In this document: piece after piece, positions 1-48,150 of the stretch
Numbering within the stretch: position 1 is the first letter of the stretch
Layout of the letters: each line of letters opens with the position of its first letter
Source of the DNA: Charina bottae
Lineage: Eukaryota; Chordata; Lepidosauria; Squamata; Charinaidae
Direction of reading: 5' to 3'
Assembly (NCBI GenBank): GCA_023362775.1
Contig: JALMGJ010000018.1
Location: 21,247,105-21,311,104, forward strand
Length of the DNA stretch: 64,000 nucleotides
Position numbers and translations under genes: made by a program
The notes under the pieces: model-generated
Database searches by the model: none
Told to the model about the DNA's origin: nothing
Seen by the model: the letters and a program-made list of their open reading frames with translations, nothing else

Positions 1-1095
1 GGGTTGGCACTTGGCATCAGCGTGCTGTGTCTTTAACCTGATTTGAGCCTTCCCAGTGTTTTAATCCCTCAACTCAAAATTTGCCGTGAAATAAAGGTTA
101 GGCTTGCACTTTAATAGAAGTCTTCAAACTGAAACCTCCTTCTGCAGTGCTTTTTACATTGGCCAAGTATTGGATGTGCCAAGGGAATGCAGATTCACAC
201 TGGTGACTGTACCTTATTTCTTAAGTGGTAGAAATGTTGCGTTGCTTCTGAACTTCTCTGTTGGTTGACCTTTTGGGGGGGAAAAATCCACTCTTTCTAA
301 ATTGGAGGTGGGAACGGTAAAGAGTTGGCATCTGACCCGGGCTGCCTCAGCGCAGCTTGGAGTGAGGGGCTGACCCTTTGAAAGAGGCACCCTTCCCGGT
401 CGTGACCTGTCTTGCCAGGCTCAAATCCAGGCATCCTCTGCGCTGTGTGCACCCCGCCCCCTTGCTTCGGGCCCCGGGTTCCAGAACGACCCGGTGGGGC
501 TGCACAAGGCCTCTTCCGGTCCTTCCGGCTGAGAGCAGCAGCTCGCACCCTTGTCCCACTGACACCGTTGACTCCCTGCAGCGGGGGCTCTTCGGGCCAC
601 GCAGGTCTCACCAAATAATCCCAGGCGATTCGCGTGGTGGGCAGAGGAAGAAGGGGACTCTGGTTCTGGAGGAGCCGTCTCCCTCCGCTTCAGACGCCTC
701 TGTCCCCACGTTGCACAGCGGGAAGCAGGACGGTGCTCCTTTGTGTGGGGTGCGGCCACGCCGGTGCACAAGCCCAGCCGTTGACAGGAGCGACTCCTTT
801 CTGGGGCTGACGTTGGCACCTCCTGCCTGGATGTGGCACAACGGTCCTGGTACGCCTGAATGTTCTTGCATTTTAATTCTGTGTATCAAATGTACTGTAC
901 CTCTTCCTGGGGAAAATTAAAAATCTGGAAATTTGGCAAGTGCGAAACTAGGACAATGATTGAATGCTTTGTAAACGTAAGCCACCGTTTTTCTCTCCTT
1001 GCCCCTCCAATTTCATTCATTCTTATTTTGTAAGACAGCCCTACAGTCCAGCTGTTTGTAACTTTTTTAATAAAATAGTTACCTGTATTACCAAA
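1..1095 (+). other. Probable 3' UTR and poly(A) site of an upstream gene (RAP2C by synteny)
   Basis: No convincing coding exon is visible here. The stretch ends in a good poly(A) signal, AATAAA at 1069-1074, followed by a T/GT-rich region, as expected for the end of a + strand transcript. In human the gene next to FRMD7 on its 5' side, in the same orientation, is RAP2C, which has a long 3' UTR. Assignment to RAP2C is therefore inferred from gene order and not from protein sequence. Open frames at about 300-920 lack conserved content and are not called as genes. Confidence 0.45.
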
Positions 1096-1939
1096 ACTGA
1101 TTCCCTCTCTTTCCTGGTTTAGCTCCTGTGGAACAGTGGCTTTGTGGCCTTTTGCTGTGATGCCTCTGTGCGGTGTTTAGATGGGTGTGGGGACACACAC
1201 ACGCTGTCACTCGGGTAGCTTTGAGTGCAGATGCGGCCATCTCTTTTCTTGAGTCTCTGATCTAGCCTTGCACAATCTCAGCTCCTACAGTTGCATGGAC
1301 TCCTCAGAAATTGCCACAAACTTTACTTCTTTAGGGAAAAGAAAGTGGAAATCGTTAAATAATTGGGGAGATTAAATGTTAATCAGATCAACTTTAACTC
1401 TTCTCCTTGGTGCACCCCGTTCTCTTCCCTGGCCCTGCCTATTTTGGGGACGTGACCCATGAGACTGACTCAAAAATCAAGCAGCTTCTGTTGACCCATA
1501 ATTATTTGGAAAGAAGATGGGGGGAGAGAAGGATGGTTTATGGGATGGTTTTGGTCTTGTCCTGAAGGGATTCTGCCTTGTACAGATGCCCAGCTAGACT
1601 AGTTCTCGCACCCCAAGACACTGGAGGACAATGGAAGCTTTGCCCCTCCACGGTTGATTAGAGGAGGCGGAGTAACCAGGAAGGAAATAAAGCATGGCAG
1701 TCCTACTCAGTGGATTCTTATGGGAACCCTTGACCAACTGGGGCCCTGGGAGGGCAGTTTGGAATCTCCAATGAGCTGCTGAGCAGCCTGGCCAATCCGT
1801 GGGAGCGTCTTGCTCAGACATGCTCTGTTGTGAGAGGACCAGCTGGAGGAGTTCCGAAGGGTCCTCCTCACAGCAGCACTTGGGTGGGGGAGGGGAGAAG
1901 AAGTCAGTGACTGAAAAGCATGGGGGTTGCTTTATGATC

Positions 1940-2130
1940 TGCACTTCAGATATGCAAAAGATGAGGAAGGGTGGGAACAAGCTGACTACACAACGGAAAT
2001 GTAGTTTCCTCTATCACTTCTTCTAAAAAAAGACATCTTCAGCTTGTTTTTCTACAAGCGCTGCACATATATCCAGCTTATCCTCACAGCAGCCCTGTGA
2101 GAGAGCAAGTGGCCCACCCGGGTCCCTCAG
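1940..2130. repeat. Copy 1 of a diverged direct duplication containing a MIR-like core
   Basis: About 190 bases here resemble 3228-3425 in the same orientation. Shared landmarks in order are ATGCAAAAGATGAGGAAGGG, ATCACTTCTTCTAAAAAA, CAAGCGCTGC, CTTATCCTCACA and AGCAAGTGGCCCACCCG. The CTTATCCTCACA...CCCTGTG part resembles the core of MIR/CORE-SINEs read on the - strand. This is either an old local duplication or two insertions of one repeat family. Confidence 0.7.
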
Positions 2131-2496
2131 TAATACGGGAAGTGGGGGAAAGATGGGAAGGGGGAGAAAATAGAAGACCTGCAAAAGAGGAAAAAGATCT
2201 GAAAAGAGAGGCTTTGATAGGATCGTCACATTTATTCTCCCTATTGCACCATAACTTCCTCCATATGAAGACATGGATTATAGCAAACCTTTTGAAACCA
2301 GGAATTCCCAAAAACCGCCAACAAATCAGTATCTCCACGGAGGTGCTGTTAGAATATGTGGCCGCTATGAGAGTCCTGTCCTTGCAGATCAGAGACCTCA
2401 GCTTCTGGGCCACAAGGGCCATGCCCAAAGGCTGGTCATTTTTTTTACGTGACAGAAGGATGGAAAATTATTAAAAACATGGGTAGGATTTACGTG

Positions 2497-2827
2497 TTAA
2501 GGGGCGCGATGGCTCAGTGGTCAAGATGCCAGGCTTGTCGATCGGAAGATCGGAAGGTCGGCGGTTCGAGACCCTAGCCCCGCGTGACAAGTGAGCTCCC
2601 GCACTTGCCCCAGCTCTTGCCAACCTAGCAATTCGAAAGCATACAAATGCAAGTAGATGAATAGGTACCAGTTCAGTGGGTAGGAAACAGCGTTCCGCAC
2701 GTGTCATGCAGGCCACATGACCGCGGAAGCGTCTTCGGACAACGCTGGCTCTTCGGCTAACAAACGGAGATGAGCACCGGCCCCTAGAGTCGGACACGAC
2801 TGTGCAGGGGAAAACCTTTACCTTTAG
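2497..2827 (+). mobile_element. Sauria-type tRNA-derived SINE with Bov-B-like 3' end
   Basis: A tRNA-like head carries an A-box-like segment (GATGGCTCAGTGG, about 2508) and a B-box (GCGGTTCGAGACC, 2561-2573). The body continues to GAGTCGGACACGACTG and a CCTTTACCTTTA end. The GTCGGACACGACTG motif is shared with Bov-B LINE 3' ends, which is characteristic of Sauria SINEs. A target-site duplication (TAGGATTTACGTG at 2484-2496 and TAGGATTTATGTG at 2825-2837, one mismatch) flanks it. The head is a SINE promoter and not a functional tRNA gene. Confidence 0.88.
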
Positions 2828-3227
2828 GATTTATGTGAACTGCATTATTTTACTGCCATTTTAATTATGTTGGAGGATGCTTATTTATGTTCCTTGCCTT
2901 TTGAAGTGGTGGGGCCCCTGCCTGGGCACCCGGAAGTCAAGCAAAAGCTGCAGTGCTCCTAGAGGTGAATGCAGTTCATGGCTTGGGGGAGGGTCACCCA
3001 TAACTGCACTGTGGTTTTTTCGGCTAAGTTCAGTTGCTACAGGGAAGCAGGAGAGAAGTCACATTGCGTTAGTTGGCTCCTGTCTGTGCAGGTTGTGGTC
3101 TCTCTCCAACGTGGCCTTCTACCCTGCCAGGAAATGGGCACCAGCTGCCTTTGCCCCCTGGTGGGGGCAGGGCCCAGGATGGTATGCCTTCTGTAGAGCA
3201 ACGAAAGTCACGCTTGCAGGTGGCTTG

Positions 3228-3425
3228 CACTTTAGATATGCAAAAGATGAGGAAGGGTGGGAAGAGGCTGACTACAAAGTGGAAATGTAATTTCTTTTAT
3301 CACTTCTTCTAAAAAAACATCCTCAGCTTGTTCTTCTTCCAAGACCACTCACAAGCGCTGCGCATGTTTCTAGCTTATCCTCACAAGGACCCTGTGGGAC
3401 AGCAAGTGGCCCACCCGAGTTTCAT
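3228..3425. repeat. Copy 2 of the diverged direct duplication
   Basis: This is the partner of 1940-2130 and carries the same ordered landmarks with scattered substitutions and a small insertion (about 20 bases) near 3335-3355. The copies are about 1.29 kb apart, and the Sauria-type SINE lies between them. Confidence 0.7.
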
Positions 3426-3689
3426 GGCTGATTTTAAGGCTTGATTCTGGAACTTCCACTGGCCAATAAGCCTCCTGCTGCATCTCTTTGGTTCTTGAGA
3501 TGATGAAGCACAAGAATATGGCGCTCACCGTACGCATGAATAGGAAGGAATTGGAAGCCTCCGCTAATCTCTCCCGCTCTCTTGAGAACACCACCAATGG
3601 GGCACATTTGGTGACATCACCAGTTCCATATGACTAGTTGAGCAATGATAAAGTCTCCTGCCAGTTGACCTTGATGTGTCACACACACA

Positions 3690-4070
3690 TTCATGGAGTT
3701 TTCTTGGCAACAGTAGGGAAGTGGTTTGCTAGTGAGCTGTTTTTTGTTTTTGTTTTTTTACTTCCTAGTCTCACCAATAACCTCAAGTTTTCTCAAACTC
3801 CCCTCCGAGTACTAACTGGCCCCGCTGAGCTTCTGAGATCACACAAGGATGACTGGATGCTGCCACCTGAACTGACAAAGGTAGCAGAACTCCTTTGAGT
3901 TGAAGTCTCCACCAGCAGCTTTCTGGGCAACAGTGCAGAAGTGATTTGCCATTGCCTTCTTCTATTGCCTTCTTCTGGGAAGTGTTTACGGACTTCCCGG
4001 TCCAGCCTTCAGCTCTTAGCCCCCCCCCCCCCCCCCCGTGTTCTCCTATCCAAGGACTAACAGCAGTAGG
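3690..4070 (-). mobile_element. 5S-rRNA-derived SINE remnants (two antisense pieces)
   Basis: Two pieces, about 3700-3860 and 3911-4060, contain antisense matches to internal 5S rRNA: CTCCGAGTACTAACTGGCCC and CTGAGCTTCTGAGATCA in the first, CTCCTATCCAAGGACTAAC in the second. Each has a GGCAACAGT...GAAGTG(A/G)TTTGC side typical of reptile 5S-headed SINEs. A 17-base poly(C) run interrupts the second. Both are decayed. Confidence 0.55.
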
Positions 4071-5227
4071 GTTCTTATGACAAAAAAATGGGAAGAGGGA
4101 TTTCAATCTAAAAGCTCTTGAAAGAATGCACTTCCTATGTTCCTCATATTTCTTAGGTACTTTATGTCTGATTGTGAAGCCCTGGAGCAGGAATTTGGTC
4201 AGCACTGTGAACTTGGTGCTGCTATTAGTAAATGAGGGTAGGGAAAAGGTTTCTTCTTCAAGTTTCCTTGTATGTATATAAAGGTACATAAAAATAAGAG
4301 CCCTTCAGACTTTTGACTTTTAAGGACAGAAAAGTCACGGCATGAATTGGCTCGTTTGTTCTACAAACCATCACTTTCCTTGAGCAATGGCAGCCTTTCC
4401 CTGGACTATAATAACAGGACACCAAGCCAGCCAGGTACAAAAATCCACGCCAAGGTGCAATTTAATTGCAGTTGAAAACAGGCAATTAGAATGGAGAGTT
4501 AGTGTTTCAACACAACCAGGAGATGGTGCTCTTTCCAAGCCAATGATGGCAGTTCAGTCTCCCTGTTGAATGGAATGGTGGGTCTTCACCGCATCGTCCA
4601 CCAGAAAAGAAAAAAGCATTCCAGGAAGGAATTAGTGAATGCTGTTGTGGTAAAAGCACAATCTTCCCATGCAAGACATGGACCCTCTTTCAGGAAAGGA
4701 GGACAGCTCTGCACAACTTTTAGCTTCCTATCTGCATGCATGTGTGTATACATGACAGCAAGAGAAAAGACGCTCTTCCATCAACATTTTGCAAAGACGC
4801 TTAGATCCTCCTGACTGATAGTACCACAAGGTTCAAGGATTTAGATGGCACCGCAGGCTGACGTTTGACCAGCCTGTGCTCCAAAATTACTTTGAACAAT
4901 TTTTCAGCTTAGGGGTAACATCTCAGAGCAATACACAGGAATGGTTAGATCAGGCCTCCTTTGGGATCTTTGGACCCTCTGCACACACAAAGGTTCTGCT
5001 TCTCAGGTGGAGTGAAATTAGAGTTTGTACAACCAAGGGAGAGAAGGCATCCTCAGAATTTGTGGCCAACATAATTTTTAAGACCATGAAGTGAAATGCA
5101 GCAAACAGGGATATTTGGAGTAGATCCATTCCAACCACCAGTTGGATTGCAGGTACTGGTAGGCCCAATTCATTGGTAGTTCTTCGAGGGGGGAACCAAA
5201 AGTGAATGAGAACGGAAACAGATTTTC

Positions 5228-5300
5228 ATCTAATTAATTAATTTATTTTATTATTTAAATTTATCCCCGCCCATCTTCCCGAATAGGGGACTCTATTCCA
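5228..5300 (-). repeat. L2/CR1-like LINE 3' tail, minus orientation
   Basis: A/T-rich TTAATTAATTTATT repeats are followed by AAATTTATCCCCGCCCATCTTCCC. This is the reverse complement of the GGGAGATGGGCGG...(AATA)n 3' end that recurs in the window and belongs to the LINE family at the right edge. Confidence 0.65.
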
Positions 5301-5414
5301 CTTACAAGTAGATTAGTCCCCTCTTACAAAAAAACCAATTTGGATATGTAGAGACAATTCTCCAAGGGGATTCCTACAGACAATCCTGCCCTATTTGACC
5401 ACACATTGACCTAA

Positions 5415-5530
5415 GTGGAGTCCTTGGTGCTCTCTGAGCTTGGTTGTTTGCTTGCAGATGTTTCATTACCCGACTAGGTAACATCTCCAATGCATCTCAG
5501 GTCACGTCATCAGATTGACCTAAGGGTTAG
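5415..5530 (-). mobile_element. Penelope-like repeat fragment with a decayed hammerhead motif
   Basis: This is homologous to 33795-33905: both share TTGGTGCTCTCTGAGCTTGG and a GCAGA(T/C)GTTTCAT(T/G)ACCCGACT segment. Read on the - strand, a stem TTACC/GGTAA is followed by GAAAC and ATCTGC. The first catalytic box is mutated (TTGGAGA instead of CTGANGA), so this copy should be inactive. Assignment to a Penelope-like element rests on the hammerhead architecture. Confidence 0.5.
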
Positions 5531-5987
5531 GGGGAAAGAACCCTTTTAAGACAATGCAGGTGCAGAAACCCTGCAAATTAAAAATTGAGAGGTAATTCCT
5601 GTCACTTGCTTAAGCATCCTGAGGACTGATGGAGCAGTGTGGACCAGCTCTGGATAAAACTGGGTCTGGCTCACACACCACACAATCTTTATCACTTTGT
5701 TCTTGGGAGAATTTTGGCCTCTCCACAAGGGAGGAACTTGGAAAAGAGGTGAACAGAAAAAAGGCATGAACAAAAGAAAACCTTTTCGGGCTTTGTGATG
5801 GTTGATAGGGGCATGTATCTCTACCACCTTCCCTTTTCGTCTCACGCTCCTTTGCAAAAACCTGCACTCGAGGCTCCAGTCCTTATCCAACCAAGAATAA
5901 AATTCTGTATGAATCGGCAGGCTTCCTCCCTCCACTCAGATTCCACGAAGCCTCATCTTTGCTGGCTGCTCAACCACTCACCTAAGG

Positions 5988-24827
<18,840 letters not shown>

Positions 24828-24925
24828 GCAACAGAACTATGGCACAGGTCAAAAGTGTAAGGCGTATTGCTGATTTTGCAGGTGGGATATTTGCAAATAA
24901 AAAAACCGCCTAATCCATTTACACT
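24828..24925 (+). other. FRMD7: FRMD7 3' UTR and poly(A) signal
   Basis: AATAAA at 24896-24901 lies 69 bases after the stop codon, followed by A- and T-rich sequence. A very short 3' UTR is implied if this signal is used; longer forms cannot be excluded. Confidence 0.65.
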
Positions 24926-25004
24926 GATCTGTTAGAGGAAAAGTAGAATTGGTTTTATATATCAGGTTTTTTCTCCCCTAAAGGGACAATTTCATTGATC
25001 AGCC

Positions 25005-25130
25005 TTCTTCAATCTTGGTGTCCCTTCAGATGCACTGGTCTTCATCTTCCATAATCCCCAGACGGCACAGCAGATTAGGGATTATGGGGGTTGACATTCA
25101 ACGTCTCTCAAGGAAGGTCGATAAGAGACT
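25005..25130. mobile_element. Degenerate palindromic MITE in the convergent intergenic gap
   Basis: CTTCAATCTTGGTGTCCCTT and CAGATGCACTGGTCTTCATC on one side, and GGATTATGGGGGTTGACATT and CTCAAGGAAGGTCG on the other, form a diverged inverted pair like other hAT MITEs of reptiles. No target duplication is visible. Confidence 0.55.
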
Positions 25131-25214
25131 GAAGGATTGTAAAAACATGACTTGCCTCCTTGCTTGATCCTGTGACTCAGGTGTTTCATAGGGCACAATC
25201 ACACAATGACCACA

Positions 25215-27691
25215 AAGGATTATAGAACTTAAATATTTATTTATTTTTTTTAAACCATTCGACTTTCTGCTGCCCCTTCCTCAAAAGTGGGAAAGAAGCT
25301 TAATCTATAAACAGATTTACAGAACTAAGAGACACCGGGAAGGAGAAGCGCTACGATTCCGGTTGGATGATACGGTTATTTTGTAAAGCTTCAGATCAAC
25401 TGTATTTACAACTTGAACGGCTTCTACATTTATAAAAATATTTTATTTAATCCATAACATTATTGTTTTTCAAAAACTATGTCCAGACTCCCCCCCCCCC
25501 TCAAATATAAATTCTAATTGTGTTTCAGGTATATAGCAATGAAACAAGTTTTTTTTTTTAAACAAACATTTCTTTAAAATTAAAACAAAAGGAGTTAAAA
25601 GTTTTTTTGTTTTTGTTTTTTACAGTGTAGGCACCATTGAAAATAATTGCCCTTGGCATTTCTAACCACCATCTCTTGCCAGTGTCGTTATATCATTTTT
25701 TTCCTTAAAAAGAAAAGGATGTAATGGCAACTTTGAACCACCACCACAAAAAAAAAAAAATCATTGCTCATTTGCACTCTATTAACTCCTTTCAATATTT
25801 GGCTGATACACTTCAAATCCTTTAAAATGAATGTTGTGCAAAAACAAAAAAAATGTGCAGATCTGAACTATAAAATTAAACATATCCAGACTTTTTATCA
25901 AAAATAAATTTACACCAACACTTCCACAACTAAGGACTGAAATACAATACACTTCAATAGCATAATATACATACTGGGTTGAAAAGGAAAAGAGAGATAA
26001 CCTCATCTAAAAAGTACCATAAATATATAATCGAAAGCAAGTTTATAATTTCTTCTACCTTTTATGAAAAAAAATCACTCTGTACTGCACAGTACTATCT
26101 TTTTTTGTGAAAGAATATCTATAACTCAATTATTTGCATATTAACTGGTAAATATATATTTAAAATACACTTTGGGATGGGGGGAATTAAACAATTGTTG
26201 ATGCATTGTATGGAAAGTACTTTAAGAACATAAGTATATCAATATCTTACAAGAAAAAAAACACCACACAAAACGCTGGTGTCGCACACTTCAACCTGCC
26301 TGGGAGGTATTGACCACATGCCCCAAACACAGAACAAGCTATTCTTTTTCTCCAATTTTACTCAAAAAGAAACAACCCAGCCAAATTGTGTCCATTATTG
26401 CCAAAAAAAAAAAAACCCTCAACCCTTCAACAGTATTGCTTTAAAATTTCTTACCATGATGAACGTTTCTGGGGGCATCCGGGTGGGGTGGGCTCAAATG
26501 AGTCAAGATGGCGGCTGCATCCGTGTGACTGAAGCCCCTCCCCTTTGTGTGCAATGCATGTTAAAAAGGGGGGGGTGGGCTTCAGAGACGTGGTCCCAGC
26601 TGCCACCTTGGTTTTTTCACACCCACCCCCTTCCCCCGTGGATCTTCTGCTCTACAAAGGAATACAAACAAACTGTACACCGAGTTACAGGTTAGCTTGC
26701 CAAGCCATTGACGTATTGCTTTCAGGTGATCCCGGACCGAATTCCAAAAGGGCCGATGCTGTTGCCAGTTTCTTACACTTACACGGGCCTAGAAGACGAT
26801 GGGCTCAAACCGGCGCTGCAGCGACATCCTGCAGGCGAAGCGCTGTCACTCACCCTCTTCTAAAAGCTGCTGCGGAGCCTCCGGAGACCTGCGACCTATG
26901 CGGACGAGAAGACGACCGGCCTTCTCCGGAAACAAAGGCTCTTGAAACACACACTGCGCGGGCATTTTCTACGAACTCAAGCAAAAAGGGTGCGCGTCCA
27001 CAGATTTGTGGACAACACAGATCCCACCCGTGGCAATTGGCCATCGACAGCTCCTGATTACATCTAGAAGCAAACCGCGCCCCACTGTTTTATGTTTCGT
27101 TTTAGCTGGATTAAATAGGTGGGAACTAAAATATTAAAAGTCGCTCTTTAACACCCCCCCCAAAAAAAAAGAAAAAGGAAAAAGCAAGTCCTGGAAATAC
27201 AAAAAAGCATGTATGCCATTTACAAAATAGTGGAGTTAAATCCTTTCGAATCCACGATCATCCAATACATTGCGATGATCCAAAAAGGCACGAGGAACTC
27301 AGGAAAACAAGCGCTGCCAAGCCGAAGTAGGATTTGGTGGACCGTGGGCAGGTCCGTGTGGGGGACAGCATCGCAGGGGACCTTTCTCAGGAGTCATTTG
27401 CAGAGAACCTGTGGAGACAGAAAGGCGCGGAGGACAGATCCAGTCAGGGCGTCCCAGCCGAGCGGTCCTCAAGAAACAATTGCTCAGGATCTGGCACGCA
27501 ACCGCCCCGCTCTCCCCGCCAGCGCGGCTCCACGTTAACCCTCCCCGCTTCCGATCCAGCTTCGCTTCGCGCGCCTGCGCGGCTCCTTCCGCGCTCTCCC
27601 CCGATCTGTGCCCCAAACAGAAAGCAAAGCGGTCTTCAGACAGGAGCCCTCTGCCGTGGGTGAGCCAACTTCAGGGGCGAAGCCCAAAGGC
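25215..27691 (-). other. STK26: STK26 3' UTR (inferred extent)
   Basis: This is A/T-rich sequence downstream of the STK26 stop codon. Candidate poly(A) signals on the - strand (AATAAA) are at 25442-25447 and 25236-25241. Human STK26 also has a long 3' UTR. The interval includes a second-family MITE remnant at about 26480-26640. Extent is inferred from signals only. Confidence 0.6.
26480..26640. mobile_element. MITE remnant inside STK26 3' UTR
   Basis: GAGTCAAGATGGCGGCTGCA, then TGACTGAAGCCCCTCCCCTT, paired with GTGGGCTTCAGAGACGTGGT and AGCTGCCACCTTGG, form an inverted repeat related to 23021-23183. If the 3' UTR call is right, the mature STK26 mRNA carries this hairpin. Confidence 0.6.
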
Positions 27692-47599
<19,908 letters not shown>

Positions 47600-47659
47600 G
47601 GCGCGGATCCCGAGGAGGAGGAGGAGGAGGAGGAAGGGCGGCCTCAGCTGCAACGGGCC

Positions 47660-47949
47660 CTGCGAGGGGGAGCGGTGGGAGAAGCAGGCTGGAGGGGCTC
47701 CAGAGAGGCCCCGCCCGCCCCAGACCCAGCCCCGGACCCGCCCCCCGCGACTCCAGAGCCCATCCTCCCCGCCCGGCGGGCCCGCCGCCCTCCGCGCCCC
47801 GGCGGGGCGGCGGCTCCGAGGGCGGGAGCGGCCTCGCCCGGCCCCGGGCCCCCTCTGAGGGCGGGGGGCGCGGGGGCGCCGCGGCCGGGGCCCCCGCCGT
47901 CCTTGGGGGGCGCCCGCCCGCTGTCCTGGCCCGCGCCGCTCGCGCTCAC
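47660..47949 (-). other. STK26: Possible intron in STK26 5' UTR
   Basis: On the - strand a donor-like AAAG|GTGAGC at the 47950/47949 boundary and an acceptor-like CCCCCTCGCAG|GGC at the 47660/47659 boundary would remove 290 bases, joining a non-coding exon to the exon with the start codon. This is inferred from splice-site look only. Confidence 0.4.
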
Positions 47950-47980
47950 CTTTCCGCCGCGCAGGGAGCCGGCGGTCGCC

Positions 47981-48000
47981 GAACTACAGCTCCCAGCGGC
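47981..48000 (+). promoter_or_regulatory. ZNF143/STAF-like site 1
   Basis: GAACTACAGCTCCCAGCGGC closely follows the ACTACAnnTCCCAGCATGC promoter motif bound by ZNF143/THAP11 in vertebrates. It lies within the STK26 CpG island. Confidence 0.6.
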
Positions 48001-48032
48001 CCCGCGCGCGGGCCGGCCGCCGCCGCCGCAGG

Positions 48033-48052
48033 GACTGCCGGGAGTTGTGGTG
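48033..48052 (-). promoter_or_regulatory. ZNF143/STAF-like site 2, inverted
   Basis: On the - strand this reads CACCACAACTCCCGGCAGTC (ACTACAACTCCCAGCATGC-like with substitutions), facing site 1 at about 50 bp. Confidence 0.5.
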
Positions 48053-48118
48053 CGAGCCGGGCGGAGGTGGTCACGCCGCTTTGCAAGGGTCGCCCCGCAG
48101 GCTTGCGAAGCGGAGTGG

Positions 48119-48150
48119 CCGGGCCGGGCCGGGCCGGGCCGGGCCGGGCG
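48119..48150 (+). repeat. (GGGCC)n tract in the CpG island
   Basis: Six consecutive GGCCG/GGGCC units. It is G-quadruplex- and R-loop-prone in principle. Confidence 0.9.

Larger units (their letters stand above)
1096..5987. other. Intergenic region upstream of FRMD7
   Basis: This stretch between the upstream poly(A) site and the FRMD7 start holds a diverged direct duplication, a Sauria-type SINE, 5S-rRNA-like SINE pieces, a 17-base poly(C) run at about 4021-4037, an L2-like LINE tail and a Penelope-like fragment. I see no coding exon. Non-coding 5' exons or a promoter of FRMD7 may lie here but cannot be placed; there is no CpG island. Confidence 0.6.

Noticed and set aside
378..920. 180-codon open frame on the + strand
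   Set aside because: Several frames on both strands are open across this GC-rich stretch, no conserved domain is seen, and it sits in a probable 3' UTR.
2502..2580. tRNA gene suggested by A- and B-box matches
   Set aside because: It continues without a break into a SINE body with a target-site duplication; the cloverleaf is degenerate.
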